Shown: positions 26,383-35,024, counted from the first letter of the stretch. The stretch: 64,000 nucleotides of DNA from Lactobacillus sp. ESL0701 (GCF_029433445.1 NZ_JAQTIC010000002.1:62001-126000), one strand, 5' to 3'. Notes: a model not told the origin generated them from the letters alone. Numbers and translations are program-made.

Positions 26383-27261
26383 ATGAAAATTGCATTAGTT
26401 ACCGATAGTACTAGCGTTATAACTAAACAAGAAGCTGAAGACAATAATATTATCGTTGTACCAATTCCAGTTATTATTGGTAATAAGGAATACTTAGAAG
26501 GCGTTGATATTACTTCCGACAAGCTTTTTGAGCTGCAGAGAGAGGGTGCAGATTTTCCTAAGACCTCACAACCAAGTATGGGCGATATGATTACACTTTT
26601 TGACAAGTTACATGAAGAAGGATATGAGGCAATTATTGCAATCACACTTTCTAGTGGTATTTCTGGTTTTTATCAGACTTTATGTAATATCGCGCAAAAT
26701 CATCCTACATACAATCTTCATCCTATCGACACCAAGATGACGGTACGTTTGCAAGGTAATTTAGTATTAGCTGCTGCTAAAATGATCAAAAATGGTTTAG
26801 ATTTATCATCAATTCTTGATCACTTGGATAAGATTAGAGCAACAATTGATGAAGTTTTTGTTGTTAATGATCTTAAGAATCTAAGCCGTGGTGGTCGGTT
26901 AAGTAACGCTGGTGCGTTTATTGGCTCAATGCTCAATATCAAGCCGCTGTTAACTTTTGAAAATGGTGACATTGTCGCATTTGACAAAATCCGGTCAATG
27001 AAACGAGCTTTTTCTAAAATGGAAAATTTAACGATTGAAAAAATCAATCAATTACCGTACAAAGATAAAATCAAGTTATTCATTATTGATTCAAACGATG
27101 AAAGTCAAGTTAAGGAAGCCAATGAGTTCTTACTAAAAGAATTTCCAGATAAGACAATTTCAATTACTAAATTTAGTCCCGGAATTGCTACTCACTTAGG
27201 CGAAAAATCACTTGCCATTGGTTGGATGATAGATATTGATAAAATTGATTTAACAAAATAA
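26383..27261 (+). CDS. DegV family fatty-acid-binding protein (copy 1)
   Basis: DegV/FakB proteins bind a fatty acid and present it to the kinase FakA for incorporation into phospholipid. The N-terminal ALVTDSTSVI, PIPVIIGNKEYLEGVDIT, FPKTSQPS, SSGISGFYQT and LSRGGRLSNAGAFIGSMLNIKP segments are typical. Length is 292 residues. A second member lies at 50482-51342. The family position next to MarR is not a known fixed pair. GAAAGG precedes the ATG. Confidence 0.9.
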   Translation: MKIALVTDSTSVITKQEAEDNNIIVVPIPVIIGNKEYLEGVDITSDKLFELQREGADFPKTSQPSMGDMITLFDKLHEEGYEAIIAITLSSGISGFYQTLCNIAQNHPTYNLHPIDTKMTVRLQGNLVLAAAKMIKNGLDLSSILDHLDKIRATIDEVFVVNDLKNLSRGGRLSNAGAFIGSMLNIKPLLTFENGDIVAFDKIRSMKRAFSKMENLTIEKINQLPYKDKIKLFIIDSNDESQVKEANEFLLKEFPDKTISITKFSPGIATHLGEKSLAIGWMIDIDKIDLTK

Positions 27262-27263
27262 AG

Positions 27264-27286
27264 GGCAGCTATGATGGCTGCTTTTT
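27264..27286 (+). terminator. Weak terminator after degV
   Basis: GCAGC and GCTGC, extended by wobble pairs, enclose a 7-base loop and are followed by TTTTT directly after the degV stop. Confidence 0.55.
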
Positions 27287-27316
27287 CTGTAGTATTCAAA
27301 GGTAAAGGCAAAAATT

Positions 27317-27940
27317 ATGGATAAAAAAGATCAGTTTACTAACTGGGCAATCGAGTTACAAAGTTTAGCTCAAAATGGTTTAGAATATGGTCATGACAAT
27401 TTTGACCTGGAACGCTATGAACGAATCAGAGCCATTGCAACCGAGATGATGGCTGCTAAAACGGGTTTGCCAATAAAGCAAGTAAAATCATTATTTAGCA
27501 GTGATGATGGCTACCAGACGCCTAAATTGGGGACAAGAGCAGCGATTTTTAAGGATGATCAAATCTTACTTGTCAAAGAAACTATCGATGGTGCTTGGTC
27601 AATGCCTGGTGGCTGGTGTGAGCCTAACATGTCAGTTGCTCAAAACTGTATTAAGGAAGCCAAAGAGGAATCAGGACGTGATGTGGCAATTGAGCGCGTG
27701 ATTACAATTTGCAATCACAACCATACAATTCGCGGTGAACGAGCAATTAATATTGTTAATGTATTCTTTTTATGCCATGAACTAGGCGGAGAATTTGTCA
27801 AAAATACTGAAACAACTGACTGTCGCTATTTCAGCCTTGAAAATCTACCCAAGTTATCAATTGAACGCAATAGTGAAGCAGAAATCAGGACATGCTTTGA
27901 TGCATATCACGACTCTAACTGGCAGACAACTTTTGAATAA
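27317..27940 (+). CDS. Nudix hydrolase with N-terminal NUDIX_N domain
   Basis: Residues 1-65 are helical as in the NUDIX_N family, and the Nudix fold follows with AWSMPGGWCEPN (about 95-106) and KEAKEESGRDV carrying the metal-binding Glu residues (REUXEE motif as KEAKEE). Such proteins hydrolyse nucleoside diphosphate derivatives, often ADP-ribose or a related dinucleotide. The usual Gly-Glu after GGWxEP is Asn-Met here, a change also common in this subfamily. It has its own terminators on both sides. Substrate unknown. Confidence 0.85.
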   Translation: MDKKDQFTNWAIELQSLAQNGLEYGHDNFDLERYERIRAIATEMMAAKTGLPIKQVKSLFSSDDGYQTPKLGTRAAIFKDDQILLVKETIDGAWSMPGGWCEPNMSVAQNCIKEAKEESGRDVAIERVITICNHNHTIRGERAINIVNVFFLCHELGGEFVKNTETTDCRYFSLENLPKLSIERNSEAEIRTCFDAYHDSNWQTTFE

Positions 27941-27945
27941 AATTT

Positions 27946-27988
27946 AAAACACACGATTGACAGAAACTTTACCTAATCGTGTGTTTTT
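27946..27988 (+). terminator. Terminator after the Nudix gene
   Basis: AAAACACACGATT and AATCGTGTGTTTT form a perfect 13-bp stem with a 16-base loop and a T-run. Confidence 0.88.
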
Positions 27989-28009
27989 ATTAACTAAAAA
28001 ATTAAAGCA

Positions 28010-28037
28010 TTGACAAAAAAGGTCAGAATAGTAAGAT
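28010..28037 (+). promoter_or_regulatory. Promoter of the S9 peptidase gene
   Basis: Consensus TTGACA (28010-28015) is followed after 16 bases by TAAGAT (28032-28037). Confidence 0.65.
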
Positions 28038-28082
28038 TAATTAAATTAATAAATAATGAAATAATATTTAATTTAATTAATC
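28035..28082. repeat. Perfect 15-bp inverted repeat between promoter and ribosome binding site
   Basis: GATTAATTAAATTAA (28035-28049) and TTAATTTAATTAATC (28068-28082) are exact inverse copies, separated by 18 bases. The left arm overlaps the -10 and the right arm abuts AAAGGAG (28083-28089). It could act as an operator or as an RNA hairpin controlling translation. Confidence 0.8.
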
Positions 28083-28098
28083 AAAGGAGTGCAGATTT

Positions 28099-30069
28099 AT
28101 GACGAAAAACATCGCACCAGAAGACCTTTATCAGTTAAGATCCGTTTCGCAAGTAAGATTTTTCGATAATAAAATCTTTTTTACTGAAAATTTCATTAAA
28201 AAAGACAGCAACAGTTATTTAGCCAATTTGGTTAGTCTCGATCAAGACAAAAACTATCGCATTTGGAGTCATGACGGGCTAAATAGTAGTCCGCGAGTAT
28301 TGGGAGATTTTCTTTATTATCGCCATCAAGAAGACGGGGAAAAGCCGCAACTTTACAGGATGCCAATTGATGGCGGCAGCTCACAGCCATTCTTGTTAAC
28401 TGACAGTGATGATATTTCAGTTCAAGAATTAGTTATTTCAAATGACGCGCAAGCTCTGTATGTAAAAACTAAGAAGACTAAGGAAAAGCCTAAATTCAAA
28501 ACGGAAAAATTTCCGCCAGTTAGACACGTAACCAAGCTTAATGGTCGATTAGATGGCTATGGTTGGTTTGAAAATGATGCCGAGTTTTCACTGATTAAGA
28601 TAGATAAACTAACGCAAGAAGCAACAGTTTTGTTTACTACTAAAGACGACTTCCAATTAGCAGCAGCCAAAGCCGGGACTATTGCTTATATCAGAGGGCG
28701 CCAGCCTGAACTTGATACAGACATTGATTACACCAAGGCAGTGTATCTTTATAACGAAAAGACAGGCAAAACCCAATTGATTACTGCTGAAGTTGCTCAA
28801 GGGAGTTTTTCTGCCGCAGCTTTTTCACCAGACGGCACAACTTTAGCATTAGTCGGCAATGATAACAGTCATCCAGGGCAAACTGTTAACGATCTATGGC
28901 TGTATTCTTTAAAAACTAAGCAATTAACTAATTTAACGCGGCAGTTATCTGACGTTGATGTAGGATATGAAGCTGCGCTAACCGCAGATTTCGCCCAAAA
29001 TTTATGCAGTAACAGTGTCGTTTGGTTAGATAATGACCAGTGTGTGTTTACTGCTTTACATCACGGTCATAGTCAACTGTATCTGGGTAACCAGGGTACT
29101 GTGCAGCTAATTCGTGATGAAGCTGAAGATATCACTGACTTTTGTACGGCTGGTCCGCAACAGTTATTACTGACAGTTTCAAAGCAGGCGCTGCCAAGTG
29201 AATTGTTACTCTTTGACCTTGAAACTAAAACTACCAGCCAATTGTATAATCCTAATCATGACTTTGAACAGACCCATAGTTACCTTGAGGCGCAAAAATT
29301 CACTTATCTGTCTAAAGATAAAACACAAGAATTAGAAGGTTGGTATTTACCCGCAGCAAATCAGCCTAAACAATCTCCAGTATTGCTGTATGTTCACGGT
29401 GGTCCACATGCAGCTTATGGTGAAGCCTTTTTCCATGAATTTCAAGTTTTAGCCAGTTGGGGCTACGGAATAGTTTACGTTAATCCACGTGGTTCAACCA
29501 CATATGGGCAAAAATTCTGTGATGATGTTGACGGTCATTACGGTGAAAATGACTTTTCTGATGTCTTAACCGGCTTAGATTATGCCTTAGAACATTTTCC
29601 TGAGCTAGATAAGAACCACCAATATATCGCTGGTGGCTCTTACGGCGGTTTCATGACAACTTGGGCTGTGGGGCACACAAAGCGGTTTAAAGCAGCAGTT
29701 GCCCAGCGCTGCGTCAGTGATTGGATTAGTATGAATGGTACTTCAGATATCGGCTATTGGTTTGACCGTCAAGAATTACAGGCAGACTTATTTAGCGATG
29801 ACGAAGCCCGGCAAAAATATTGGCGCATGTCCCCATTAGCTTATGCCCAAAATGTAACCACGCCGATTAGACTACTCCATGGTGAATGGGACATGCGCTG
29901 TCCAATCTCACAAAGTGAGGAGTTCTTTACTGCCGTCAAACTGGCAGGGGGAGAAACCGATATGATTCGTTATCCGCAATCATTCCACGGCGTGTCACGT
30001 AATGGCTTGCCATCTATTAGAATCCACAGAATGTATGATATTAAAGAATGGTTTGATCAACATCAATAA
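28099..30069 (+). CDS. S9 family prolyl oligopeptidase-like serine peptidase (acylaminoacyl-peptidase type)
   Basis: An N-terminal beta-propeller (about residues 20-390) precedes an alpha/beta hydrolase domain with HGGPHAAYG, the nucleophile elbow GGSYGGFMTTW, the Asp in HGEWDMRC and the His in SFHGVSRNG. There is no signal peptide, so it is a cytoplasmic peptidase, as expected for an amino-acid-auxotrophic lactic acid bacterium that imports oligopeptides. Strong AAAGGAG upstream. It is monocistronic, with its own promoter, inverted repeat and terminator. Confidence 0.92.
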   Translation: MTKNIAPEDLYQLRSVSQVRFFDNKIFFTENFIKKDSNSYLANLVSLDQDKNYRIWSHDGLNSSPRVLGDFLYYRHQEDGEKPQLYRMPIDGGSSQPFLLTDSDDISVQELVISNDAQALYVKTKKTKEKPKFKTEKFPPVRHVTKLNGRLDGYGWFENDAEFSLIKIDKLTQEATVLFTTKDDFQLAAAKAGTIAYIRGRQPELDTDIDYTKAVYLYNEKTGKTQLITAEVAQGSFSAAAFSPDGTTLALVGNDNSHPGQTVNDLWLYSLKTKQLTNLTRQLSDVDVGYEAALTADFAQNLCSNSVVWLDNDQCVFTALHHGHSQLYLGNQGTVQLIRDEAEDITDFCTAGPQQLLLTVSKQALPSELLLFDLETKTTSQLYNPNHDFEQTHSYLEAQKFTYLSKDKTQELEGWYLPAANQPKQSPVLLYVHGGPHAAYGEAFFHEFQVLASWGYGIVYVNPRGSTTYGQKFCDDVDGHYGENDFSDVLTGLDYALEHFPELDKNHQYIAGGSYGGFMTTWAVGHTKRFKAAVAQRCVSDWISMNGTSDIGYWFDRQELQADLFSDDEARQKYWRMSPLAYAQNVTTPIRLLHGEWDMRCPISQSEEFFTAVKLAGGETDMIRYPQSFHGVSRNGLPSIRIHRMYDIKEWFDQHQ

Positions 30070-30098
30070 CAATTATATAAATGTAGAACTTTTATGCC

Positions 30099-30132
30099 AA
30101 AAGCCCAGTTATTGTTAAATAACTGGGCTTTT
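30099..30132. terminator. Bidirectional terminator between the S9 peptidase gene and xerS
   Basis: AAAAGCCCAGTTATT and AATAACTGGGCTTTT form a perfect 15-bp stem with a 4-base loop between convergent genes. Confidence 0.93.
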
Positions 30133-30141
30133 GGTTTATTT

Positions 30142-31209
30142 TTATTTATTTTCCGTTTCAGAAATTTCGTTTAATGCGTCACGCTGCTTCTTTTGATCGA
30201 CATGCGTATACAGATCCGTCGCTGAAGTGCCTTTTTGCCCAAGTTGCTGTGCTACAAGCACCTGGTCTTTAGTCACGCCATAGAGCTCAGAAGCAAGCGT
30301 ATGGCGCAATTTATGTGGCGTTAGCGGATGACCGAAGCTAGCAGAATACTTGTTAACCATTTTTTCAATCGCGTTGGTCGTCATTCTTTTTGTTTGCTGG
30401 TGCCACCGCGTTAAGAAAAATGCCGTTTCTTTCTTAGTTGCAGAATAACGCTCACGTCTGACTTTTTGATATTCAGTTATATAGTCTAACGTCCATTCAG
30501 CAATTGGAACGCTGTCGCGCTGACCACCTTTACGAGTTACATCAAGTGTAGCTTTTTTAAGATTCAAATCCGCCAAGTTAACGCCAGCACATTCAGAAAC
30601 TCTAATTCCTGTTCCCAAAATTAAAGCAATAATTGCCATATCTCGTTCTTTATTGATTTTGAAAGCAGGCAATGCTTGCTTATTGCAATGCTGCTCATAC
30701 TCATTTTCAATAAAATCAAGAAACTGATATTTTAACTTACCAATGTACATGTGTGATTCAAGAACATGCGCCCGATAATTCAAAGTCTTAGTGTTATTAA
30801 GCGAGTCGATTTTGAGCATGACGTTGCGATCAAAGTAGGGTTGACCATCATTGTTATCAGCTGTAATCGTTAAAAACTTAAATAGAGAGCGTAGAGCGTT
30901 AATTGACCGGTTAATTGTTGTCGGTGAATTTAAATGTCCCTGTTGATTTTTCACGTGCCCCAAATAGTTAATGTACAGCATAATATCGTTGCGCCGCAAA
31001 TTAGCTAGTGTATCAACACTAATCTGACTATTATCAGGAGCAGATGAAATTCCTTCTTGACGCAGCCAATCAAAAAAGCGGCGAATTTCTGTTAAATACT
31101 GGTATGTTGTCGTTAAAGAGTGGGCCGTGCCAAAATTATACTCTTTGACAAAATCCGGCATACCTTTAAGTTCAGTTTCGATTAAGTCTAAATACTTTTT
31201 AGTTTCCAC
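30142..31209 (-). CDS. xerS: Tyrosine recombinase, XerS-like
   Basis: At 355 residues with a long N-terminal SAM-like DNA-binding domain, it resembles the single streptococcal/lactococcal XerS. Catalytic residues visible: Arg in GTGIRVSEC, Lys in TRKGGQ, His-x-x-Arg in HKLRHTLAS and the Tyr in ATDLYTHV. The second His, normally LGH, is Gln here (LGQKGTS). It is encoded 0.74 kb from the dif-like site, although separate XerC and XerD exist in the same window. The start is GTG at 31209 with AAGGAG 9 bases before. It could serve chromosome dimer resolution or a lost mobile element. Confidence 0.85.
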   Translation of the reverse strand: METKKYLDLIETELKGMPDFVKEYNFGTAHSLTTTYQYLTEIRRFFDWLRQEGISSAPDNSQISVDTLANLRRNDIMLYINYLGHVKNQQGHLNSPTTINRSINALRSLFKFLTITADNNDGQPYFDRNVMLKIDSLNNTKTLNYRAHVLESHMYIGKLKYQFLDFIENEYEQHCNKQALPAFKINKERDMAIIALILGTGIRVSECAGVNLADLNLKKATLDVTRKGGQRDSVPIAEWTLDYITEYQKVRRERYSATKKETAFFLTRWHQQTKRMTTNAIEKMVNKYSASFGHPLTPHKLRHTLASELYGVTKDQVLVAQQLGQKGTSATDLYTHVDQKKQRDALNEISETENK

Positions 31210-31263
31210 AAATCTGTTCTCCTTAAAAAGTTGATTATATTTAATAATTATAAAGCAAAACTA

Positions 31264-31276
31264 GAATGTATGTTCG
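31264..31276. promoter_or_regulatory. SOS (LexA)-like box in the xerS promoter
   Basis: GAATGTATGTTCG matches the Gram-positive LexA consensus GAAC-N4-GTTC with one mismatch in the core. It lies 11-23 bases upstream of the likely xerS -10 (TATAAT on the minus strand, 31252-31247), over the -35 region. Confidence 0.4.
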
Positions 31277-31433
31277 AATTTTTGACTATGAAAGTACTAT
31301 AAATAAGCAGAGGAGGGGAAAATAGTAGGATTGAAGAACACAATACCCAATAGCACTAGGCTAGTTGGCTCTTTCGTTTTAAATTTTAAAAATAAAATGT
31401 AGCAAAGGGATTTTGACAAAATTAAGTTTAGCT

Positions 31434-31488
31434 TTTGCAGATGACTTTTAAAATTCAAAAATAATATTTTATAAAAACCATCTGCAAA
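31434..31488. repeat. 10-bp inverted repeat in the non-coding region
   Basis: TTTGCAGATG (31434-31443) and CATCTGCAAA (31479-31488) are exact inverse copies 35 bases apart. No T-run follows, so it is not a terminator. Function unknown. Confidence 0.5.
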
Positions 31489-31878
31489 TTAGTAATCAAA
31501 TTAAGCAAATTTAGCTAAAAATACTGATATACAGCCGTTTATACCTTTCATTAAAATTATAGTTTTAATGAAAGCAAGCGAAAATTATTAAGTTTAAGTA
31601 AACCTGGCTTAACCAAACACCAAACTCGATCAAGTACTCCTCTTATGAATATGTGGCTTAATCAGAAAATAAACATTAATTTTTAAATTGCTAATTTCTC
31701 TTACAACTAATTATTATTAGCCTTTAAACTGTTAATAATCCAAACTAGGTAATTAAGTTTGACAGTTATCGGGCAAAACCAATTAATTTGACCGTAGAAT
31801 TGCAATCTCAGCAACAAATAACAATGATTACTGCTCACAAAATTAATTTTGCTGCCGCTGATTAACCAAATAATCTTA

Positions 31879-31909
31879 TTACTAGTAATTTTGCATGCTA
31901 CTAGTAATT
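31879..31909. repeat. Duplicated TACTAGTA palindrome near dif
   Basis: ACTAGTAATT occurs at 31881-31890 and again at 31900-31909; each copy is part of a TACTAGTA palindrome (the left one is a perfect 10-mer, 31879-31888). The copies are 19 bases apart, about two helix turns, and end 40 bases before the dif-like site. Confidence 0.5.
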
Positions 31910-31948
31910 AACAGTGTCTCTTCCAAAATATAGTTATTTTCCATGATT

Positions 31949-31976
31949 ACTTTACATAATATATATTATACGAAGC
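31949..31976 (-). other. Chromosome dimer resolution site (dif)
   Basis: On the minus strand the arms read GCTTCGTATAA (XerC side) and TTATGTAAAGT (XerD side) around the 6-base centre TATATA. Compared by hand with the B. subtilis dif sequence, 24 of 28 positions agree; the XerD arm also resembles E. coli TTATGTTAAAT. Its place in a gene-free region at the switch in gene direction supports it. XerC and XerD would resolve chromosome dimers here under FtsK control. Confidence 0.85.
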
Positions 31977-32564
31977 TATAACTTGCATAATTTCCACAAT
32001 TACTCTTGTATATTCTCCTTCCAAAGTTGTTTCCTTCTAATTTTTTCTTGTAGTGTTAATTGATACTAAAAAATGATTTGCACTAGGCAATTTCATAAAC
32101 TAATTGCTGATTGCAAACGAGTTTAACTGTTTATAATTAATAAATATTCACTTAGATCAAGTAATTATTTAATTTAGCTGTCTATTTAGGTGATTTATTC
32201 TTTAATTTTTTAAAGTTGAAGCCCTTACTTGGATAAATTTTAATAACCAGCATTTAATAATTAACGATGCTTTAATCTTTCTATTTTACCCTCCCATACG
32301 ACAAGCAATTTGGCCATTTAAGATAATATTTGCCACTTTTTCCCTTTTTTATTTTAAGTTGAATTTTTCTAGGTGCATTTTTATTTGAATTTTCAGCAAA
32401 ATGTCCTACAATACTATCTGGGGTTTTTAAAAGTGAGTTTTAAGTTTTACATTTATTAGTTAAACCTAAGGCTTGCACTTATTAATTTTATTGTTTTATT
32501 TTGTAATATATTTATTTTATAATATATAGGATAGAGTTTATTTTTTGAAAGGGTTGTTTATTCC

Positions 32565-32924
32565 ATGAGTATAAATTTAGGAAAAGAAATATGCCGTCGT
32601 CGACGTGAACAAAAGCTGACACAGGAGGATCTCGCTGAATTAAGTGATTTGTCAGTTAACTTCATCTCACGTCTTGAACGTACTAAGAACCAAAACATTA
32701 GTATTCAAAAGCTTGATTCAATTGCTAGAGCTTTGAATACCACGACACCTGATATTATCATGAATGCTTACCGCTTTAAGGAAGTTAAAGCTGAAAATCA
32801 TCAAGATAATACCCCAGTCTTCATTAAGAAGGTTCTTAATGAATTAAGAAAAATGGCTCCTGAAAAGGCTGAGCGCGTATGTAAGTCTTTCATTATTTTA
32901 GCAAAAGAAATTAACAAAGATTAA
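32565..32924 (+). CDS. XRE-family helix-turn-helix regulator
   Basis: This 119-residue protein has an N-terminal HTH_3 domain (residues 5-60: ICRRRREQKLTQEDLAELSD, then the recognition helix around NFISRLER) and a helical C-terminal part of unknown role. It stands alone between the terminus gap and a bidirectional terminator, with its own promoter (TATAAT 32518-32523) and a GAAAGGG binding site. It is not accompanied by phage or toxin genes, so it may be an orphan remnant of an element or a resident regulator. Confidence 0.8.
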   Translation: MSINLGKEICRRRREQKLTQEDLAELSDLSVNFISRLERTKNQNISIQKLDSIARALNTTTPDIIMNAYRFKEVKAENHQDNTPVFIKKVLNELRKMAPEKAERVCKSFIILAKEINKD

Positions 32925-32940
32925 TTTTAAAAGCAAAACA

Positions 32941-32981
32941 AAAAAGACGAAGTAGGACTAATTTCCTACTTCGTCTTTTTT
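32941..32981. terminator. Bidirectional terminator between the XRE gene and ppaC
   Basis: AAAAAGACGAAGTAGGA and TCCTACTTCGTCTTTTT form a perfect 17-bp stem with a 6-base loop between convergent genes. Confidence 0.93.
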
Positions 32982-32992
32982 GATATTTAAAT

Positions 32993-33922
32993 TTATGCAA
33001 AAGCTTCAGTTAATGGTGGGACAACTTGCTTCTTACGCGAAACAACACCTGGTAAGCTGATTTCTGAATCAGTCACCTTACCAAATGCCTTTTCAAACGC
33101 TGCTTGAGCCTCATCTGAGCCCACTACAAGAGCTTTTGAATCGGAATCAAGAACATTAGTAATTAAGAGCATAAACATGTCATAGCCATTAGCAGTTGAT
33201 GCTTCTTGCATTGTCTTTAAGAACGCATCTTTACGTTCCATTGCTTCTGGCAAATCAACGACATTGATTTGGGCAACACGGACGTTTTTGCCGTTAAGAG
33301 CAAAACTCTTGGCATCCAAATCAATTAAATCTTCTTCTGACTTAGCAGCAATGTTTGTACCAGCTTTTAATTCTTCAAGACCATAAGTCTGGTAGTCAAC
33401 ATCAGCAATCTTAGCTAAAGCCTCAACAGCTTGTTTGTCATCATCTGTAGTTGTTGGTGACTTGAGCAGCAAAGTGTCAGAAATAATTGCTGAAAGCATA
33501 ATTCCGGCAATGTTTTGCGGAATCTCAACACCAAAGTGCTTGTACAATTTCCACATAATTGTACTTGTACAACCAACAGGTTCTGCTAAGTAAAACAATG
33601 GCGAACTAGTGTCAAAGTTCATAATCCGGTGGTGGTCAACAACGTGAGTTACTGTCACTTGATCAATATCAGAGACACTCTGTTGCGGCTCATTATGGTC
33701 AACCAGCATTACCTTATCAACTTCGTTAGCAGCTGTTTTAATTACTCGTGGTGCTTCAAAGCCAAATTTCTTTAAAGCATAGGCAGTTTCATCGTTAGGT
33801 TCACCCAATGCCACGGCTTCAGTGTTAAAGCCCAACTTATTTTGTAAGTATGAGTAAGCTATCGCAGTCCCAATCGCATCAGTATCAGGATTTTGGTGAC
33901 CAAAAACTAACTCTTTTTCCAT
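32993..33922 (-). CDS. ppaC: Manganese-dependent inorganic pyrophosphatase
   Basis: This family II (DHH) pyrophosphatase hydrolyses PPi made in biosynthesis. Ligand motifs are [11 protein letters not shown] at the N-terminus, LVDHNE, and VVDHHRI; the C-terminal DHHA2 domain ends with the substrate-binding [10 protein letters not shown]. Length is 309 residues, standard. AGAGGAAG precedes the ATG. It is likely transcribed alone or from the lysR side (60-base gap). Confidence 0.96.
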   Translation of the reverse strand: MEKELVFGHQNPDTDAIGTAIAYSYLQNKLGFNTEAVALGEPNDETAYALKKFGFEAPRVIKTAANEVDKVMLVDHNEPQQSVSDIDQVTVTHVVDHHRIMNFDTSSPLFYLAEPVGCTSTIMWKLYKHFGVEIPQNIAGIMLSAIISDTLLLKSPTTTDDDKQAVEALAKIADVDYQTYGLEELKAGTNIAAKSEEDLIDLDAKSFALNGKNVRVAQINVVDLPEAMERKDAFLKTMQEASTANGYDMFMLLITNVLDSDSKALVVGSDEAQAAFEKAFGKVTDSEISLPGVVSRKKQVVPPLTEAFA

Positions 33923-33982
33923 TAATCTTCCTCTTTCTTCTTTTATAAAATAATCGTTCTATTCTATTTTAGCTAATAGACG

Positions 33983-34918
33983 TTATTTATCCAAGAAATT
34001 TTTAAATTCGGTCAAAATATTATTGATCCGCGGAATATCTTTTTTACCTTTACGATAAACTAACGACACGGCAAATGGTTTAACTTCTTTTAAATGGATT
34101 GGCGTTAACGTGATTTCATTCTTATGAGCTTGGTAATACGCATCACTGACAAACGTGTCGTAATCCGTCTCTTGAGCAGTCTTAACTAGTTGTTCAGTTG
34201 ATGAAAAACTAATTGGAACCGTCAGACAGTCTTTGACATTTGTTTTAGCGCCAAGTTTTTTCTTCATTAGCTGGGTTAAGTAAAAATCATCTGGATAAGC
34301 AACCCACTCTCGATGGGCAAAGCGTGAAATTGGGTATGACTGCCCTGCCTCAACTGTATCTTTATGCGTTAAAACCGTCAATTGGTCTTCATAAATAGTG
34401 CAGTGCTCATATTGATGCTGTAATTCAGCCTGACTCTTCTTGGTACTATCAGGTAAGAACATAACTGCAATATCAATTAAGTTATTGTCCAAGTTATACC
34501 ACAAATTCTTACGGTCATAATATGTCACATTAAGCGTAACATCAGGGTTCTTTTGGTTAAAAGCAACCAAGAATTGCCGCAAGACTTCAGAGTTAATGCT
34601 ATCTAAGATACCGATTGAAACCTGACCCTTGTCAGCTTGAGTAAACTCTTGGATACCGCTGACAACTGAGTTAATCGTGTTTAATAACTTAATTGCCCCA
34701 GTCTGCAGTTCTTTACCAGCTTCAGTTAAATAAAGCTTTTTACCCATTTGACCAAACAGCGGTGTACCAATCGCGTGTTCAATCTTTTTTATTTGCTGCG
34801 TCAATGCCGGCTGCGTAATTCCCAATATTTGAGCAGCCTGAGTGTAATTCATCGTATCAATTAATTGTAAAAAATAATGTAAGGACTTAGTTGAAAGTAT
34901 TGTATCTGTTTTAGGCAT
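33983..34918 (-). CDS. LysR family transcriptional regulator
   Basis: The N-terminal winged HTH (about residues 12-70: LHYFLQLIDTMNYTQAAQILGITQPALTQQIKKIE) is followed by a periplasmic-binding-protein-like effector domain (about 95-305). LysR regulators respond to small metabolites, usually acting on a divergent gene; here the upstream neighbour is parC in the same direction, so there is no obvious divergent target. Function is not assigned. Confidence 0.88.
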   Translation of the reverse strand: MPKTDTILSTKSLHYFLQLIDTMNYTQAAQILGITQPALTQQIKKIEHAIGTPLFGQMGKKLYLTEAGKELQTGAIKLLNTINSVVSGIQEFTQADKGQVSIGILDSINSEVLRQFLVAFNQKNPDVTLNVTYYDRKNLWYNLDNNLIDIAVMFLPDSTKKSQAELQHQYEHCTIYEDQLTVLTHKDTVEAGQSYPISRFAHREWVAYPDDFYLTQLMKKKLGAKTNVKDCLTVPISFSSTEQLVKTAQETDYDTFVSDAYYQAHKNEITLTPIHLKEVKPFAVSLVYRKGKKDIPRINNILTEFKNFLDK

Positions 34919-35024
34919 GTAATAATTTCCTCTATCATAGCAAGAATATATTTATATTTACATGCTATTATCAAATAAAATTACGCTCATGTCAAAGTAT
35001 AATTCAAAAACTTTTAACACAATT

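Larger units (their letters stand above)
31210..32564. other. 1.35-kb AT-rich region without genes (terminus region)
   Basis: No open frame of convincing length or ribosome binding site exists on either strand. The stretch holds the xerS promoter with an SOS-like box, a 10-bp inverted repeat, a duplicated TACTAGTA palindrome, the dif-like site, and the promoter of the XRE gene (TATAAT 32518-32523). The rest is low-complexity AT-rich sequence in which I see nothing definite. Confidence 0.8.

Noticed and set aside
31282-31394. TTGACT, TATAAA and a strong AGGAGGGG suggest a small gene at 31.3 kb
   Set aside because: The -35/-10 spacing is wrong and the only frame after the binding site starts with TTG and encodes 23 codons of no recognisable character. 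It may be a gene remnant but cannot be supported.
31210-32564. Possible CRISPR array or insertion sequence in the gene-free stretch
   Set aside because: No regularly spaced direct repeats, no terminal inverted repeats and no transposase fragment are visible.
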